Notes under the pieces: generated by a model
Database searches by the model: none
What the model was told of the DNA's origin: nothing
The model's input: only the letters and a program-made list of their open reading frames with translations
Assembly: GCA_951799405.1 (NCBI GenBank)
Contig: OX637345.1
Coordinates: forward strand, 15,500,001 to 15,564,000
Direction: 5' to 3'
DNA from: Agapetus fuscipes
Taxonomy: Eukaryota > Arthropoda > Insecta > Trichoptera > Glossosomatidae
DNA: 64,000 nucleotides
Program-made: the position numbers and the translations under genes
Shown: positions 40,111-50,480 of the stretch, piece after piece
Layout of the letters: every line of letters starts with the position of its first letter
Numbering within the stretch: position 1 is the stretch's first letter

Positions 40111-43101
40111 TCAACCGCCATTTCTTTCTGTCCTTACATACTTCTTTCATTTCCTCCAGAGTCATAACCTTCTTCATACAAGCTCTTCTTTTATTATGAC
40201 TCTGGATATTCCATTCATTCGCAATTTCGGATATTTGGTCCATCCATACCTTTCTCGGTCTTCCTCTACCACGACATCCATCTATTCTACCAACATATAC
40301 TTTCTTCGTCAGTCTTTCCTCATTCATTCTCTCCATATGCCCAAACCATCTTAACAAACTTCTTTTAATCTTCACTTTCACACTTTCTCTTGCACCACAT
40401 TCTTCTCTTACAAAATCATTCCTCACCCTGTCACTCCGTTTTTTCCCAATCATATTTCTTAGAAAGTCCATTTCAACAGTATGGACTTTACTAATTTCAC
40501 TTTCATTCACCGTCCAGGCCTCGCTTCCATACATCAAGGTGGGTAAAAGTATGCCACTGCGTACCGCCAATCGAGCATTTTTTGATATGTTTTGATTTTT
40601 GGCGATACAAGCTGTGGCACCCAGTACACACCTGCCCTTCATTACTCTTCTTTCAAATTCACCGGTCATTCTTCCATCTTTTTCAAACTTACTTCCCAGG
40701 TATACAAACTCATTTACGACATCAACATTCATTCCATTAATTTTAAATTCATAATTCATACTTTCATCATCTCTTTCAAAAATCAATACTTTCGTCTTAC
40801 TTGCATTCAACTTCAGATGGTTACCTAACAAAGCTTCATTCAATCTAGAGAGCATTGTTTGCAATTCTACTGCTGAATCAGATACAAGAACTGCATCATC
40901 TGCATACAGTAGAACACTCACTTTGCTCTCTCCTATCATCAATCCACAATCATTAAGTCTAGCATCTCTGACACACTTGTCCATGACTATGTTAAATAGC
41001 CATGGACTCATCACACATCCTTGCCTCACACCCTTATAAACTTCAAACCACTCGCTATACTCACCATCAATACGAACACATGCCTTACTATTTTCATAGT
41101 TGGCATGCACCGCACCTAGGAGAGCCCCATTCACTCCGTATGCTTTCAAAACATCCCATAACATACCTCTGTCTACTGAGTCAAAAGCCTTTTCCAGATC
41201 TACAAAGGCCGTGAACAGCTTCCGCCTCACCGACAATTGTTTTTCAACAAGTTGTCGTAGAGTAAAAATCTGATCAACACAGCCTCTACCGGCCATAAAG
41301 CCGGACTGTATATCACTATATCGGAAACCCTTTCACTAGTAGTCAGAATCACATTTTTTATAATCACCTTACAGAAGACTTTTCCTGGTATACTGAGTAG
41401 ACTGATTGGTCTGAAGTTCTGACAGTCTTTTTTGTCCCCTTTACCTTTGTAAATGGGAACAATGACTGCCTTCCTCCAATCCATCGGTACTACTCCTGCA
41501 TTCACACAAAGCTTACATAATTCGTACATCCAATCTATCACGCATTCACCTCCTGCTTTCAACATTTCACCATTTATTCCATCAAACCCAGCAGACTTTC
41601 CATTCTTCAAACATTCAATAGATACTTTTATTTCTTCTTTCAAAATCCTAAATTCATTCTCTTCTGTCATTTTTCTAAACAAATTTCTTTCGCCCCGACC
41701 AAAAATCCCTTCAAAATATTCTTTCCATCTCTTACATACTTCATCATTCTCCCATACCATCTCACCAACAGCACTTTTGATTCCTGGGGTGGTCAATGCA
41801 GAATCTTTATTCCTAATGGCACCGACCCATCTCCAGAATTCCTTCCTACTGTCGGTGAAACTTCTGTTCATTTTTTCATCAATCTTTCTCTGTTCATTCG
41901 CTTTGCTTTCATAAACTACATTCTTCGCCATTCGCTTGGCTATCTTATATTCATCTTCTAGCTTTCTATCATTCCTGTCGTTCAGCCACTTTTTGTAACA
42001 TTCCTTCTTTACTTTCACAGCCTCTTTTACTTTAGCATTCCACCAGGCATCCCCTTTCAATCTTCCACCTTTCGTTTCTCCACATACTTTTCGAGCACAT
42101 TCAATCATTCTTTCTTTCATATCCTTCCACATGCTTTCAATATCTTTTTCATTCACATTCTTTTCAAGTTCATTCACACTTAACTTTTTTTGTAATTCTG
42201 ATTTATACTTCACTTTTACGTTTTCATCACACAGACTTTCTACTTTTATTCTTGGCTTTCTTACTTTCTTCTTACGTTTCTTCTTTCTTACTTCTCCAAT
42301 CATTATTTTAGCGCATAAGAGATAGTGGTCACTGCCTATTTCAGGCCCACGATAGACACGGCCATCTCTTACGGCTCCTCTCAGTCTTTCATCCACACAG
42401 ATGTAGTCAATGATTGTGCGACTTCCCACAATCTGCCTTGTATACAGATGCACATCCTTATGTCGAAACCATGTGTTTGATGCAAAAAGGCTGTGTTCTG
42501 CACACAAAGCTATCAGGTGCCGCCCATTATCATTGACCACACCTCGTCCACTAGGACCAACAATTTTCACACACTCATCTCTTTGCGTACCTACCCATCC
42601 ATTCATATCTCCCAAAATTATAATGTATTCATTCTTCTTGCTTTCACGCACAACTGCATTCAACTCATTCCAGAATCTCATTTTCACGTCCATACACTCT
42701 GAATCTACAGGTGCATAACAGGCCACCAAGAAAATTTTCATCCTGTTTGTTTTGAGTTTAACAGTCAAAACCCTTGGAGAGATTCTCTGGTAGCCCGTTA
42801 TGCATCCTTTCACATTCTCACTTATAACCACACCCACACCCTGTCTTTCATTCCCATCTTCCACACCTGACCAGATATACAGTTCACCATTCATTAATAC
42901 TTTTTCACCATTCCCTTTCATTTTTGTCTCTGTCACACCCATCACTTGTATTCTTTTTTCATTCATCACATTCACAATTTCTTTCTCCTTACACTCATTC
43001 ATTCTTCTGACATTCCAAGTTCCAAATACCCATTCATTCTCTCTAAGCAAGTTTCTGGCGGTTTCTCTGCAAAGTGGAACTGAGTTTATGTTGGCGAACA
43101 T
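40111..43101 (-). pseudogene. RTE-A polyprotein: endonuclease plus reverse transcriptase, one frameshift
   Basis: The first part (43,101-41,227) starts at MFANINSVPLCRETARN. AP endonuclease motifs: GTWNVRRMN (~27-35), TETK (57-60), GDMNGWVG (164-171) and SDHYLL (257-262). A Lys/Arg-rich linker follows, and then early RT blocks ending NFRPISLLSIPGKVFCKVI. The second part (41,296-40,111) has GFMAGRGCVDQIF-like sequence, FVDLEKAFDSVDRG, GVRQGCVMSPWLF, LLYADDAVLVSD and the post-RT end KDRKKWRLIC. The frames change near 41,300-41,320, where GATATAGTGATATA looks like an 8-bp near-duplication. This one change seems to be all that separates it from an intact frame. The last codons are altered by the solo LTR. 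The endonuclease would nick DNA and RT would copy the RNA. RTE placement is from motif order. Confidence 0.9.
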
Positions 43102-43174
43102 AGGGTTTATTAATTACAAAAATAAATAAACGACATCAAACAATAACAACTATTATATAAATTATTTATTATTA

Positions 43175-43600
43175 TTAATCTAATCTAATCTAATCTAAGT
43201 TGCAAGGATATGTTACATTGAAGATTCACATTACATGCATTCTCACAACCAGACACGTACAAGTTCGCGCTTGCACATGCCTCATGTGAACCTACAACAT
43301 AAAAATCAAATCTCAAATGGACATACACCCTGCAACTCTTGCCGTCCTTCCCTGAGACAGGGGTGACATTGGCAAAGTGAACCATTTTTACAGCATGGGT
43401 GGTCAGCCGCATACCAACCTATAAGTCAAGGAACACACACACACGACAAATTACATTTTATACATCATTAAATAATAATATTCAAATACAAAATATCCAT
43501 TTACAAACAAAAACAAATTCCAATTTAATAAACCCTATTCGCCAACATTACAGATCAACCGCCATTTCTTTCTGTCCTTGCATACTTCTTTCATTATTAC
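43175..43600 (-). mobile_element. RTE-A 3' end (5'-truncated)
   Basis: Last ~15 codons, UTR and T3 unit with an (AATCT)4 tail at 43,177. Nearly identical to 39,510-39,873 and, inverted, to 44,398-44,770. Confidence 0.9.
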
Positions 43601-44395
43601 ATTTTGGAAATATTATTTTTCTTTTTAATGACAGAACTATACATTGTTTAGTGACGTATCGTAACAATTTTTTCATATGTCAATAGTTTTTGAGTAAATA
43701 TAGAAAAACTGTGTGTTTTGATTTAATTAAAATTTAATTTTTTTTTTTTAGTAGTTCATTTTTCAGTTTTTGACACAGACACCTCTTCAAGGAAGGCCGG
43801 CAAGAGTTGCACCGCCTCTGTTCATTTGAGATTGGGTTTTTATATTATATGCGGCACTTAATCGTGCCTGCTTGTGGGAATACATAATGTGGTACCTATA
43901 TCTCTGTAACTTATATTATATAGTGTATGAAATGTTTCAGCGGAAACTTTGCAGAAGTATAATAGAAATAAATAGAATAATACAATGTTTATTTTCATTT
44001 CTTAAAGATTATGATATAGTGTACCTACCTCCGATTTAGGAAATCCCCTCATGAGACCTTTTTTACGCATGTCTCTTCTTCGAATGAGATTATTTTCTAT
44101 TCAATTAATAGCAATCTAGCTAATAAAGCATATCAGTACCATGCATGCACCTGTATTCATTCAGTAGTTCTGCAGCATGTGGGTCAAGCCGTGAATCACA
44201 TACTGATTACTGGTTCTACATCACAAATCATCGAGCATGTCAGTGCAAGGCTCATCCGTATGTCACAGCCCGGACAACACATGTCTGGAATGCTCCGGCA
44301 GGTAGATTCCCCTCTTCCTTATGACTCGGCACATGCAACATAACCCTAGGCGTAGTGACGTCACCCATAGCGAACAAACATTGAGGTATTAATAA
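43601..44395. other. Unassigned, with a decayed T3 copy at 43,780-43,925
   Basis: AGGAAGGCCGGCAAGAGTTG and CATTTGAGATTGGGTTTTTA mark a damaged plus-strand T3 unit. The rest has no recognised content. Confidence 0.5.
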
Positions 44396-44397
44396 TA

Positions 44398-44770
44398 ATA
44401 TTAGGATATTAGGGTTTATTAAATTGGAATTTGTTTTTGTTTGTAAATGGATATTTTGTATTTGGATATTATTATTTAATGATGTATAAAATGTAATTTG
44501 TCGTGTGTGTGTGTTCCTTGACTTATAGGTTGGTATGCGGCTGACCACCCATGCTGTAAAAATGGTTCACTTTGCCAATGTCACCCCTGTCTCAGGGAAG
44601 GACGGCAAGAATTGCAGGGTGTATGTCCATTTGAGATTTGGTTTTTGTGTTGTAGGTTCACATGAGGCATGTGCAAGCGCGAACTTGTACGTGTCTGGTT
44701 GTGAGAATGCATGTAATGTGAATCTCCAATGTAACATATCCTTGCAACTTAGATTAGATTAGATTAGATT
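44398..44770 (+). mobile_element. RTE-A 3' UTR and T3 unit
   Basis: TAGGGTTTATTAAATTGGAA is the UTR start. The T3 unit begins at TTCCTTGACTTATAGGTTGG (44,514) and ends in (AGATT)4. Inverted partner of 43,175-43,555. Confidence 0.9.
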
Positions 44771-45290
44771 AGGATGATTTATTTCGCACGTTTAATAATA
44801 AAGAGCAATAACTCAAAAAACATTAATGTTGGGAAATCGCGTTGGAAGTTCAGACACCCAGTACAACTTGTATGGGATGAAAAAGGCGGCCGATGTTTTA
44901 TCTCGGTCATATTCGTCCAAATTGAACGGCGGTCGCATTCTACCTATTCTTCTCGCATTGTTCTTGCGTTTTATTACAAAATCTCGATTTTCCCAATTTT
45001 CGAGTTATTTCTCTTTATTATTAAACGTGCGATTTGGTGAGCGCTGTTTTTGTGTGTATCACACCTCAAGAGCCCTCTGCGAGCTTGGTAGTCGCTGGAG
45101 AAAGCGCCAATTCTCAAGCAAGACCCAGTTGTTGTAAGGTTGGATGGACCTTTCAGTGACCAACCCAGCAAAGAGCACATTTGGAAATATAAATGGTATA
45201 TTTTTGTGCTCCGTCGTGATCCGAATCCACAGCCTTCCGTTTACGAGTCCGAAGTGTTGCCACTGGACTACGGATCGTTCCAAGATGCCA
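44771..45290 (-). mobile_element. SINE-1 full-length copy with nested MITE
   Basis: Minus strand: head to CTCAAGAGCC-type tail; the 3' end GGATGATTTATT is split from TTGGTGAGCGCTGTTTTTGT by the MITE. Head region (GATCCGTAGTCCAGTGGCAA), B box and body are all present, so this is the best complete SINE-1. Confidence 0.85.
44784..45032. mobile_element. MITE with TCGCACGTTTAATAATAAAG termini
   Basis: ~55-bp inverted repeats (left TCGCACGTTTAATAATAAAG, right its complement) around a GC-richer centre. Inserted in the SINE-1 tail; the uninterrupted tail at 18,975 shows the target. The duplication is only TT or TTT. Confidence 0.8.
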
Positions 45291-45345
45291 ACGACACGCG
45301 GTGTACCTGAGCGGTAACCCATCCAACTACTGTCCGCGCCCAATG

Positions 45346-45625
45346 TTAACTTAACTTCCGTGATCTGATGGGAACCGGTGCTTTCAACATGGTAACGTCG
45401 TTGACAAAAGTATTGGCAAAAGGAGATCTTCTCCCCTCAATCTTACCCTGCTTGATAAGATAAAGGAGCTGGTACTTCTCATTTTTCAAAACGTGACCGA
45501 AGTGCATCAGCTTTCTCTGCTTAATGGTTGGCAGGAGCTCCTTTGTAGTGCGCATTCGTTGGAGGACTCCTTCATTGGTGACTCAATCACGCCAAGAGAT
45601 CCGAAGCATTTTTCGGTTCGTGCAA
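45346..45625 (-). pseudogene. RTE-type LINE C-terminal fragment
   Basis: Minus strand: LRISWRD-stop-VTNEGVLQRM, KQRKLMHFGHVLKNEKYQLL and YLIKQGKIEGRRS. The I.W.D.VTNE.VL.RM / RKL.HFGH..RNEKY.LL..I.QGKI.G pattern belongs to insect RTE-like LINE ends. One stop is visible. Confidence 0.75.
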
Positions 45626-45724
45626 CAGTAGAAAAAAAACTACTTTTTACCGTATTGGTCGTCGGCCTCATACCAACCTATCAGTCAAAGAATACTAATT
45701 ACCAGATCTATATAATCTATAATA

Positions 45725-45955
45725 GTTAATTCATAAGTTGCAAAGATGTATTAGCATTTTAAAAATATATCGAATGCATCCACACAAACAGACACATGCA
45801 AGTTCGCGCTTACAAGTTCCGCATGTGGACTTACAATTCTAAAACCAAATTTTAAATGAACATAAGCGCTGCAACTGTTGGCGACATTTTGGCAAAGTGA
45901 ACCATTTTTTACAGCATGGGTGGTCAGCTGCACATTAACCTATATGTCAATGAAT
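45725..45955 (-). mobile_element. T3 unit, diverged
   Basis: Tail TAAGTTGCAAAGATGTATTA; start side ATTAACCTATATGTCAATGA. Shortened at the CCCTGTTTCAGGG block. Confidence 0.75.
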
Positions 45956-45959
45956 AACA

Positions 45960-46230
45960 ATTACCAGATGATTAGCAGTTAATCGTCCGATCCGCTGTGG
46001 ATATGTTTGTCCAATAATGTCAACACGACCGCATCCTGTGTCGCCATCTTGTTTGTATAATGTCGGCAGCAGTCGCAAGGATGCGTCCACACAAAAACAA
46101 TGACGTCACGCCATGTCTAAATGTTTATAATTGTTCGGATCATATTTGTGATTCATAAAATGACTAATTAAACGGTCTGTTTATATATTTTGTGTTCGTA
46201 AACACATTTGCTTTGTGTCTGTAGTGATTA
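45960..46230. other. No recognised feature
   Basis: Unassigned DNA of moderate GC content. Confidence 0.4.
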
Positions 46231-46232
46231 CT

Positions 46233-46375
46233 GCTGTAACTGTAACTCTGTCGACATTCCCCGAGGGTTGGCCAAAGCCTCTGCAGATTTGCCGCCACTT
46301 TTTTATACCTCTTTCAGTTCGTTCATACCCATTACCTGTTTCATAAATTTCCTTTTACATTCTTTCACAATTTAA
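46233..46375 (-). pseudogene. RTE-C 3' scrap
   Basis: GCTGTAACTGTAACTCTGTC is the inverted tail; decayed KKWRQICRGFGQP-like codons follow. Confidence 0.65.
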
Positions 46376-46387
46376 GTAATAATGAAT

Positions 46388-46535
46388 CAGGATGATTTAT
46401 TGGTTGAGCGCTGTTTTTGTGTGAATTTACTTCTCAAGAGTCCTCTGCGAGCTTGGTCGTCGATATAGAAAGCACCAATTCTCAAGCAAGATTCATTTGC
46501 CGTAGGGATGGATGGACCTAACGTGACCTAAATAT
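46388..46535 (-). mobile_element. SINE-1 3' half
   Basis: GGATGATTTATTGGTTGAGC, CTCAAGAGTCCTCTGCGAGC and CAATTCTCAAGCAAGATTCA give the SINE-1 tail and body on the minus strand. The head is missing. Confidence 0.8.
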
Positions 46536-46539
46536 AATC

Positions 46540-46778
46540 TAATCTAATCTAAGCTGCAAAGATATATTTTATTTAAGATTTATATTAAATGCATTTCCAC
46601 AAGCAGACATGTATAATTTCGCGCTAACACATGCCGCATGTGGACCTACAATATAAAAACCCAATCTCAAATGAACATAAGCCCTGCAACTCTTGCCGTC
46701 CTTCCCTGAAACAAAGTGAACCATTTTTTTTACAGTATGGGTGGTCAGCCGCATACCAACCTATAAATCAAGGAACAT
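46540..46778 (-). mobile_element. T3 unit
   Basis: Tail TCTAATCTAATCTAAGCTGC, start side CCTATAAATCAAGGAACATA. A small deletion removes the CAGGGGTGACATTGG block. Confidence 0.85.
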
Positions 46779-46829
46779 ACCTACTGGTCTTTGGTATAAG
46801 CATATTAGTTTTTCAACCAATCGAAGTGT

Positions 46830-46945
46830 AAATTTGAATTTTTTTTTTTTTTTTGTGCGCTCCGCCGGGATTTGAAGCCACAACCTTCCATTTACCAGTT
46901 CGATGCGTTACCACTAGACTACGGACGGCTCTTCGCATACCGAAA
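46830..46945 (-). mobile_element. SINE-1 head
   Basis: Minus strand: CGTCCGTAGTCTAGTGGTAA, CCGGCGGAGCGCACAAAA and a long poly-A. Truncated in the body. Confidence 0.7.
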
Positions 46946-47129
46946 TTCCAAGGTCTTCTCTTCACTCTGTTAATGAACTTTCGGATCCATGTAGTTTTAC
47001 CAAGTGTTAGAGGCAATTCAAGCAAGCGTAGTTAAACCAAAAATCTGGAACAGCCTGGGGACTCGGCAGCGCCATTACTGGGGACACTTACGCAGCCGCA
47101 TGTTGCTTGCTATCGTGGTACAAGGGTAG

Positions 47130-47606
47130 TGACGGTAGAACGGCACAGAGACAAAACGACACACGACATAACGACACATGACAGAACAATACATGACAGA
47201 GCATCAACCCATGACAGAATATCACAAGAACAGGACAAAACACGAACATTTATTTTGCTTCCACACGCCCTTTCTTTCGGGGATAACACAAGAAGTTGCT
47301 CTTTATGGGCAGCTTAATTGTTTTTTTTTTAACTTATGATAATAATCGAGAGCGTTAAGTTTTTTTTTCTTAATGTGCCCTTTATGGTATTTTCTGTTTT
47401 AGGGATGTGATGTTTTGTCATTGGGATGTTCTGTCATGTGTCGTTATCTCACTGTCTCCTGCTATCGTGGTACAAGGGTAGTGGGATAGTGGTTATAGCG
47501 TCGCCTCGGGTAGCTGCCGATACTTGTGGGGTCCTAACTGCCGTATTAATTGTCATGTGATGTTCTGTCATTGGGATGTTCTGTCACGTGTCGTTATCTC
47601 ACTGTC
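47130..47606 (+). repeat. Minisatellite words and first ~150-bp satellite units
   Basis: 47,150-47,225 carries the inverted 15-bp words (CGACACATGACAGAAC). From ~47,405 the 150-bp satellite unit appears (TCTCCTGCTATCGTGGTACA, GTGGTTATAGCGTCGCCTCG, ACTGCCGTATTAATTGTCAT). It is interrupted at 47,606 by the R1-clade LINE. Confidence 0.8.
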
Positions 47607-50085
47607 TCCTGCTATCCGTGATCCGGAGGTTGTGGCCTCTTACTTTCAGGACGCTGTGGTTAGGGCTTCTGCGGATGTTCTGGGTCGGCGTGGTCCCCGT
47701 AGGGGTCCCCGCTCTGCTATATGGTGGACTGAGGAGCTCTCTCGGCTGAAGGCTAGTGTGAACAGGCTGCGTCGCGACCTGCGAAACACGGTTGCCGGCC
47801 GGGAGTGTCCCTGTGGCCTCCCACCTGCACAAATCCACGAAACCTTGCTTTATATCGAGTCTTTAAATGTTGTTCCTAGAGTTATATCGAGTCAAGCTCC
47901 TTCCTCATGCTCTCACTGCTCATCCACTGACTTTTACATTATGTATGGCATGTCTCCTGTTGAGTTCCTTAGACGTTCCGTGCGCGGGAGGATCTCTGGC
48001 TACAAGAGGAAACTCCTCGTAGCTAAGAGAGAATCTTGGCGGGAATTCGTCACAGCCTCGGCTAACCCGGACCCATGGGGCGCTGCCTATCGCTCAGTGG
48101 CTCACACCACTCCGATGGGTGGCGTGTTATGCGGTATTAGGGCTCCTGGGAGCGGGGTGGTCACGAGCTCGCTGGCGGAAACCGCCGGCGCATTTCTTGA
48201 CTCGCTCCTTTCCCGGGATGAGCCTGAGGCGGACACGGACCACGACCTTCAAATCCGCCGTGTTACGGCTCTTCCCATGAATGTTCCCTCCTCCACCCTG
48301 CCATCCGTGGAGGAACTCAACAAAATTTTTTGTGGGCTGACAACACGTAAAGCGCCCGGCCCTGACCGCATCGACAATTTAATTGCCAAGGCGGCTTGGG
48401 CTGTTGCGCCGAACGACATCTGCTCACTCTTTTCAGAATGTCTTCGACTGGGCGTCTTCCCGCGATGCTGGAAGACGGGCCTCCTCAAGGTTATCCCCAA
48501 ATTCACCTCTAAGCCCCCGACTGATCCTAAGGCATATCGCCCTATCTCTCTATTGCCCGTTTTCGGCAAAGTGCTTGAAAAGCTCATCGCTTCTCGAATC
48601 GAGTTTCACTTCAAAACAGCCGGTTTCCCCATATCGTGTCATCAATTCGGTTTTAGGCCCGGCATCTCCACCGAGGATGCCATCCGCTCTGTCCTTGCTG
48701 CTGTTCAGGCCTCCCGCTGCAAGTATGTCCTTGCAGTGATGCTTGACATATCTGGTGCCTTTGATGGCGCATGGTGGCCCATGGTACTTGCGAAGCTTAG
48801 ACTTCGACAGGTCCCTGGCAACCTTTATGCTTCCATTGCCAGCTACCTTTCGGAGCGCAGCATCATCTTTGATGCGGGCCCAAATATTATCGTCCGAGAC
48901 ATTACACGGGGCTGCCCCCAGGGATCTGTCCTAGGCCCTATGCTCTGGAATGTGCTCTTCGATGACCTCTTATCACTACCACTTCCTTCCGGCTGTGAAA
49001 TGCGCGCATATGCCGATGACGCCCTCCTCACTGTTGAGGCGAACAGCAGAAGTTCCCTCGAATCATCGGCTAAACTTGCCCTGCAAGCTATCCACTCCTG
49101 GGGTACACGCAATAAACTCTCCTTTGCCCCCCACAAAACCGAGGCCATCCTCCTCAAGGGTCGTCTCAGTCCTGCTCGCCCCCCTATTATCGATTTCGAG
49201 GGCTCCAGAGTGAAACTGTCCCAAGCAGTAACTTACCTTGGAGTTACCTTGGACGGTAATCTATCTTTCGTCGAACACGCAAAGCGCATTATCCAGAAGG
49301 GTAATGGCGCCTTCGGCAAGGTTGCTAGGCTCTCTCACGTCACTTGGGGACTTAGAGGTCGTTCACTCCGTATCTTGTATCAGGCAACCTTCATCGGAAC
49401 AGCACTCTACGCAGCCGGCTGCTGGGCTGATAAGAGCCTTTTGAGTCTACAGCGGCGTGTCATCCTTTCCGGCCAGAGATTATCTCTCCGCTTGCTCACC
49501 AAGGCGTACAGATCCGCGTCAACGGACTGTCTCCCCGTTCTTGCCGGTGTCCTTCCTCTGGATCTTCACCTCCAGGTTGCCAACGCCATAAGTCTTTTGA
49601 GACGCGGCCTCACCGCTACTATCGGCGAAGATAGCATTGATCCCCCCACCCGAGGAATATCCTCTGGAACTCGGAAACTGGTTGTGCTTATGGCTCTCCG
49701 CGTGTGGCAAAAACGATGGGATTCCTCCGACAAAGGCAGAACCACCTTTTCTTTCTTTCCCTCGGTCCGTGAGAGATACGAGGCTCCTTGGTTGGTCCCG
49801 GACCATTGGACCAGTCAGTTCTTGACTGGTCACGGTAAATTTAGGGCCAGGCTCTTCCAGCTTGGCCTCTCAAGGGGGTCGGGTTGTGAGTGCGGAGCGA
49901 CGCTGCAGGATGTGCGACACATCCTGTGGGACTGCGAAGCCTTGCAGCCTGGTCGTGAGGCGCTCTTCAACGCTGTCAGACCGGCCATCGGCCCGATCGG
50001 ATATGCGGACTTTGTGGCCAACAAATCTAACTTTGGGGCTTTTTCAAAGTTTTGTGCTAGCTATGGCGAGAACTCGTCTGTCTAA
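47607..50085 (+). CDS. R1-clade reverse transcriptase (endonuclease part missing)
   Basis: About 825 codons without a stop. RDPEVVASYFQDAVVRASAD begins the post-endonuclease linker; residues encoded upstream of 47,607 are satellite and not part of the protein. RT blocks: AYRPISLLPVFGKVLEKLIA, FGFRPGISTEDAI, MLDISGAFDGAWWPMVLAKL, TRGCPQGSVLGPMLWNVLFD and the catalytic AYADDALL near 49,003-49,026. The thumb SQAVTYLGVTLDGNLSFVEH and GTALYAAGCWAD follow. The C-terminal Cys/His motif CECGATLQDVRHILWDCE is near 49,886-49,940. GAFD, CPQGSVLGP and the CC..H..C end mark the R1 clade, whose members often insert at fixed sites in repeated DNA. The frame is intact, but without endonuclease and 5' end it cannot be autonomous. 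Confidence 0.9.
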
Positions 50086-50172
50086 TTAGACCGATTTTCT
50101 TTCTTCTTTTCTTTATTCTTTCCCACCTCTATGGTGGTTGGCCACTTAGTCTGGAGAGCACCTCCCGAACAG
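47607..50172 (+). mobile_element. R1-clade LINE, 5'-truncated, inserted in the 150-bp satellite
   Basis: The satellite stops after TCTCCTGCTATC at 47,606 and resumes with the same 12 bases at 50,481. Element D (50,173-50,480) lies between the LINE 3' UTR and the satellite. The LINE lacks its endonuclease. GC content is markedly higher than in the surroundings. Confidence 0.85.
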
Positions 50173-50480
50173 TCTCAGTAGTAACATCTCGAATTTAGGC
50201 CTTAAGTCATATGATAAGACGCTCAGAATCACTTTGCATTTTTGTTTGTAAACTTAAAATCCTCGAGCCCCAAACCCTCATGGCTATAACCTTTCAGTGA
50301 TTTTTGAGCCTTCTTTGCTTTGTGCAAACACTTGGGAAAGTGTAGCTTCACGGGAGGGCCTTCTGCCACTCGCATCTCACATAACTTTTGCATGCGAGTC
50401 CTGTGACACATCCCCGGATGGGATGGATATACAGGGCGTGGGTCAGTGGAGGGGAGACTGACCCCTGAGAGAAGGTGTTG
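50173..50480 (+). mobile_element. Element D
   Basis: TCTCAGTAGTAACATCTCGA to CTGAGAGAAGGTGTTG, uninterrupted. Directly follows the R1-clade 3' UTR and directly precedes satellite. It may be an independent element or a module captured at the LINE 3' end. Confidence 0.8.

Larger units (their letters stand above)
39510..43175 (-). mobile_element. RTE-A, nearly full length, with solo LTR inside
   Basis: Endonuclease/RT frame 43,101-40,111 (one frameshift), ~100-bp UTR (interrupted by a solo LTR at 39,874-40,106) and T3 unit (39,510-39,755). A short leader lies between 43,102 and 43,175, next to the tail of another minus-strand RTE-A copy. RTE elements normally have one long ORF and a short 3' UTR, as here. 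Confidence 0.9.

Noticed and set aside
41453..43129. Plus-strand frames rich in Ser, Phe and Pro across 40-43 kb
   Set aside because: Antisense shadows of the Lys/Glu-rich RTE-A protein.
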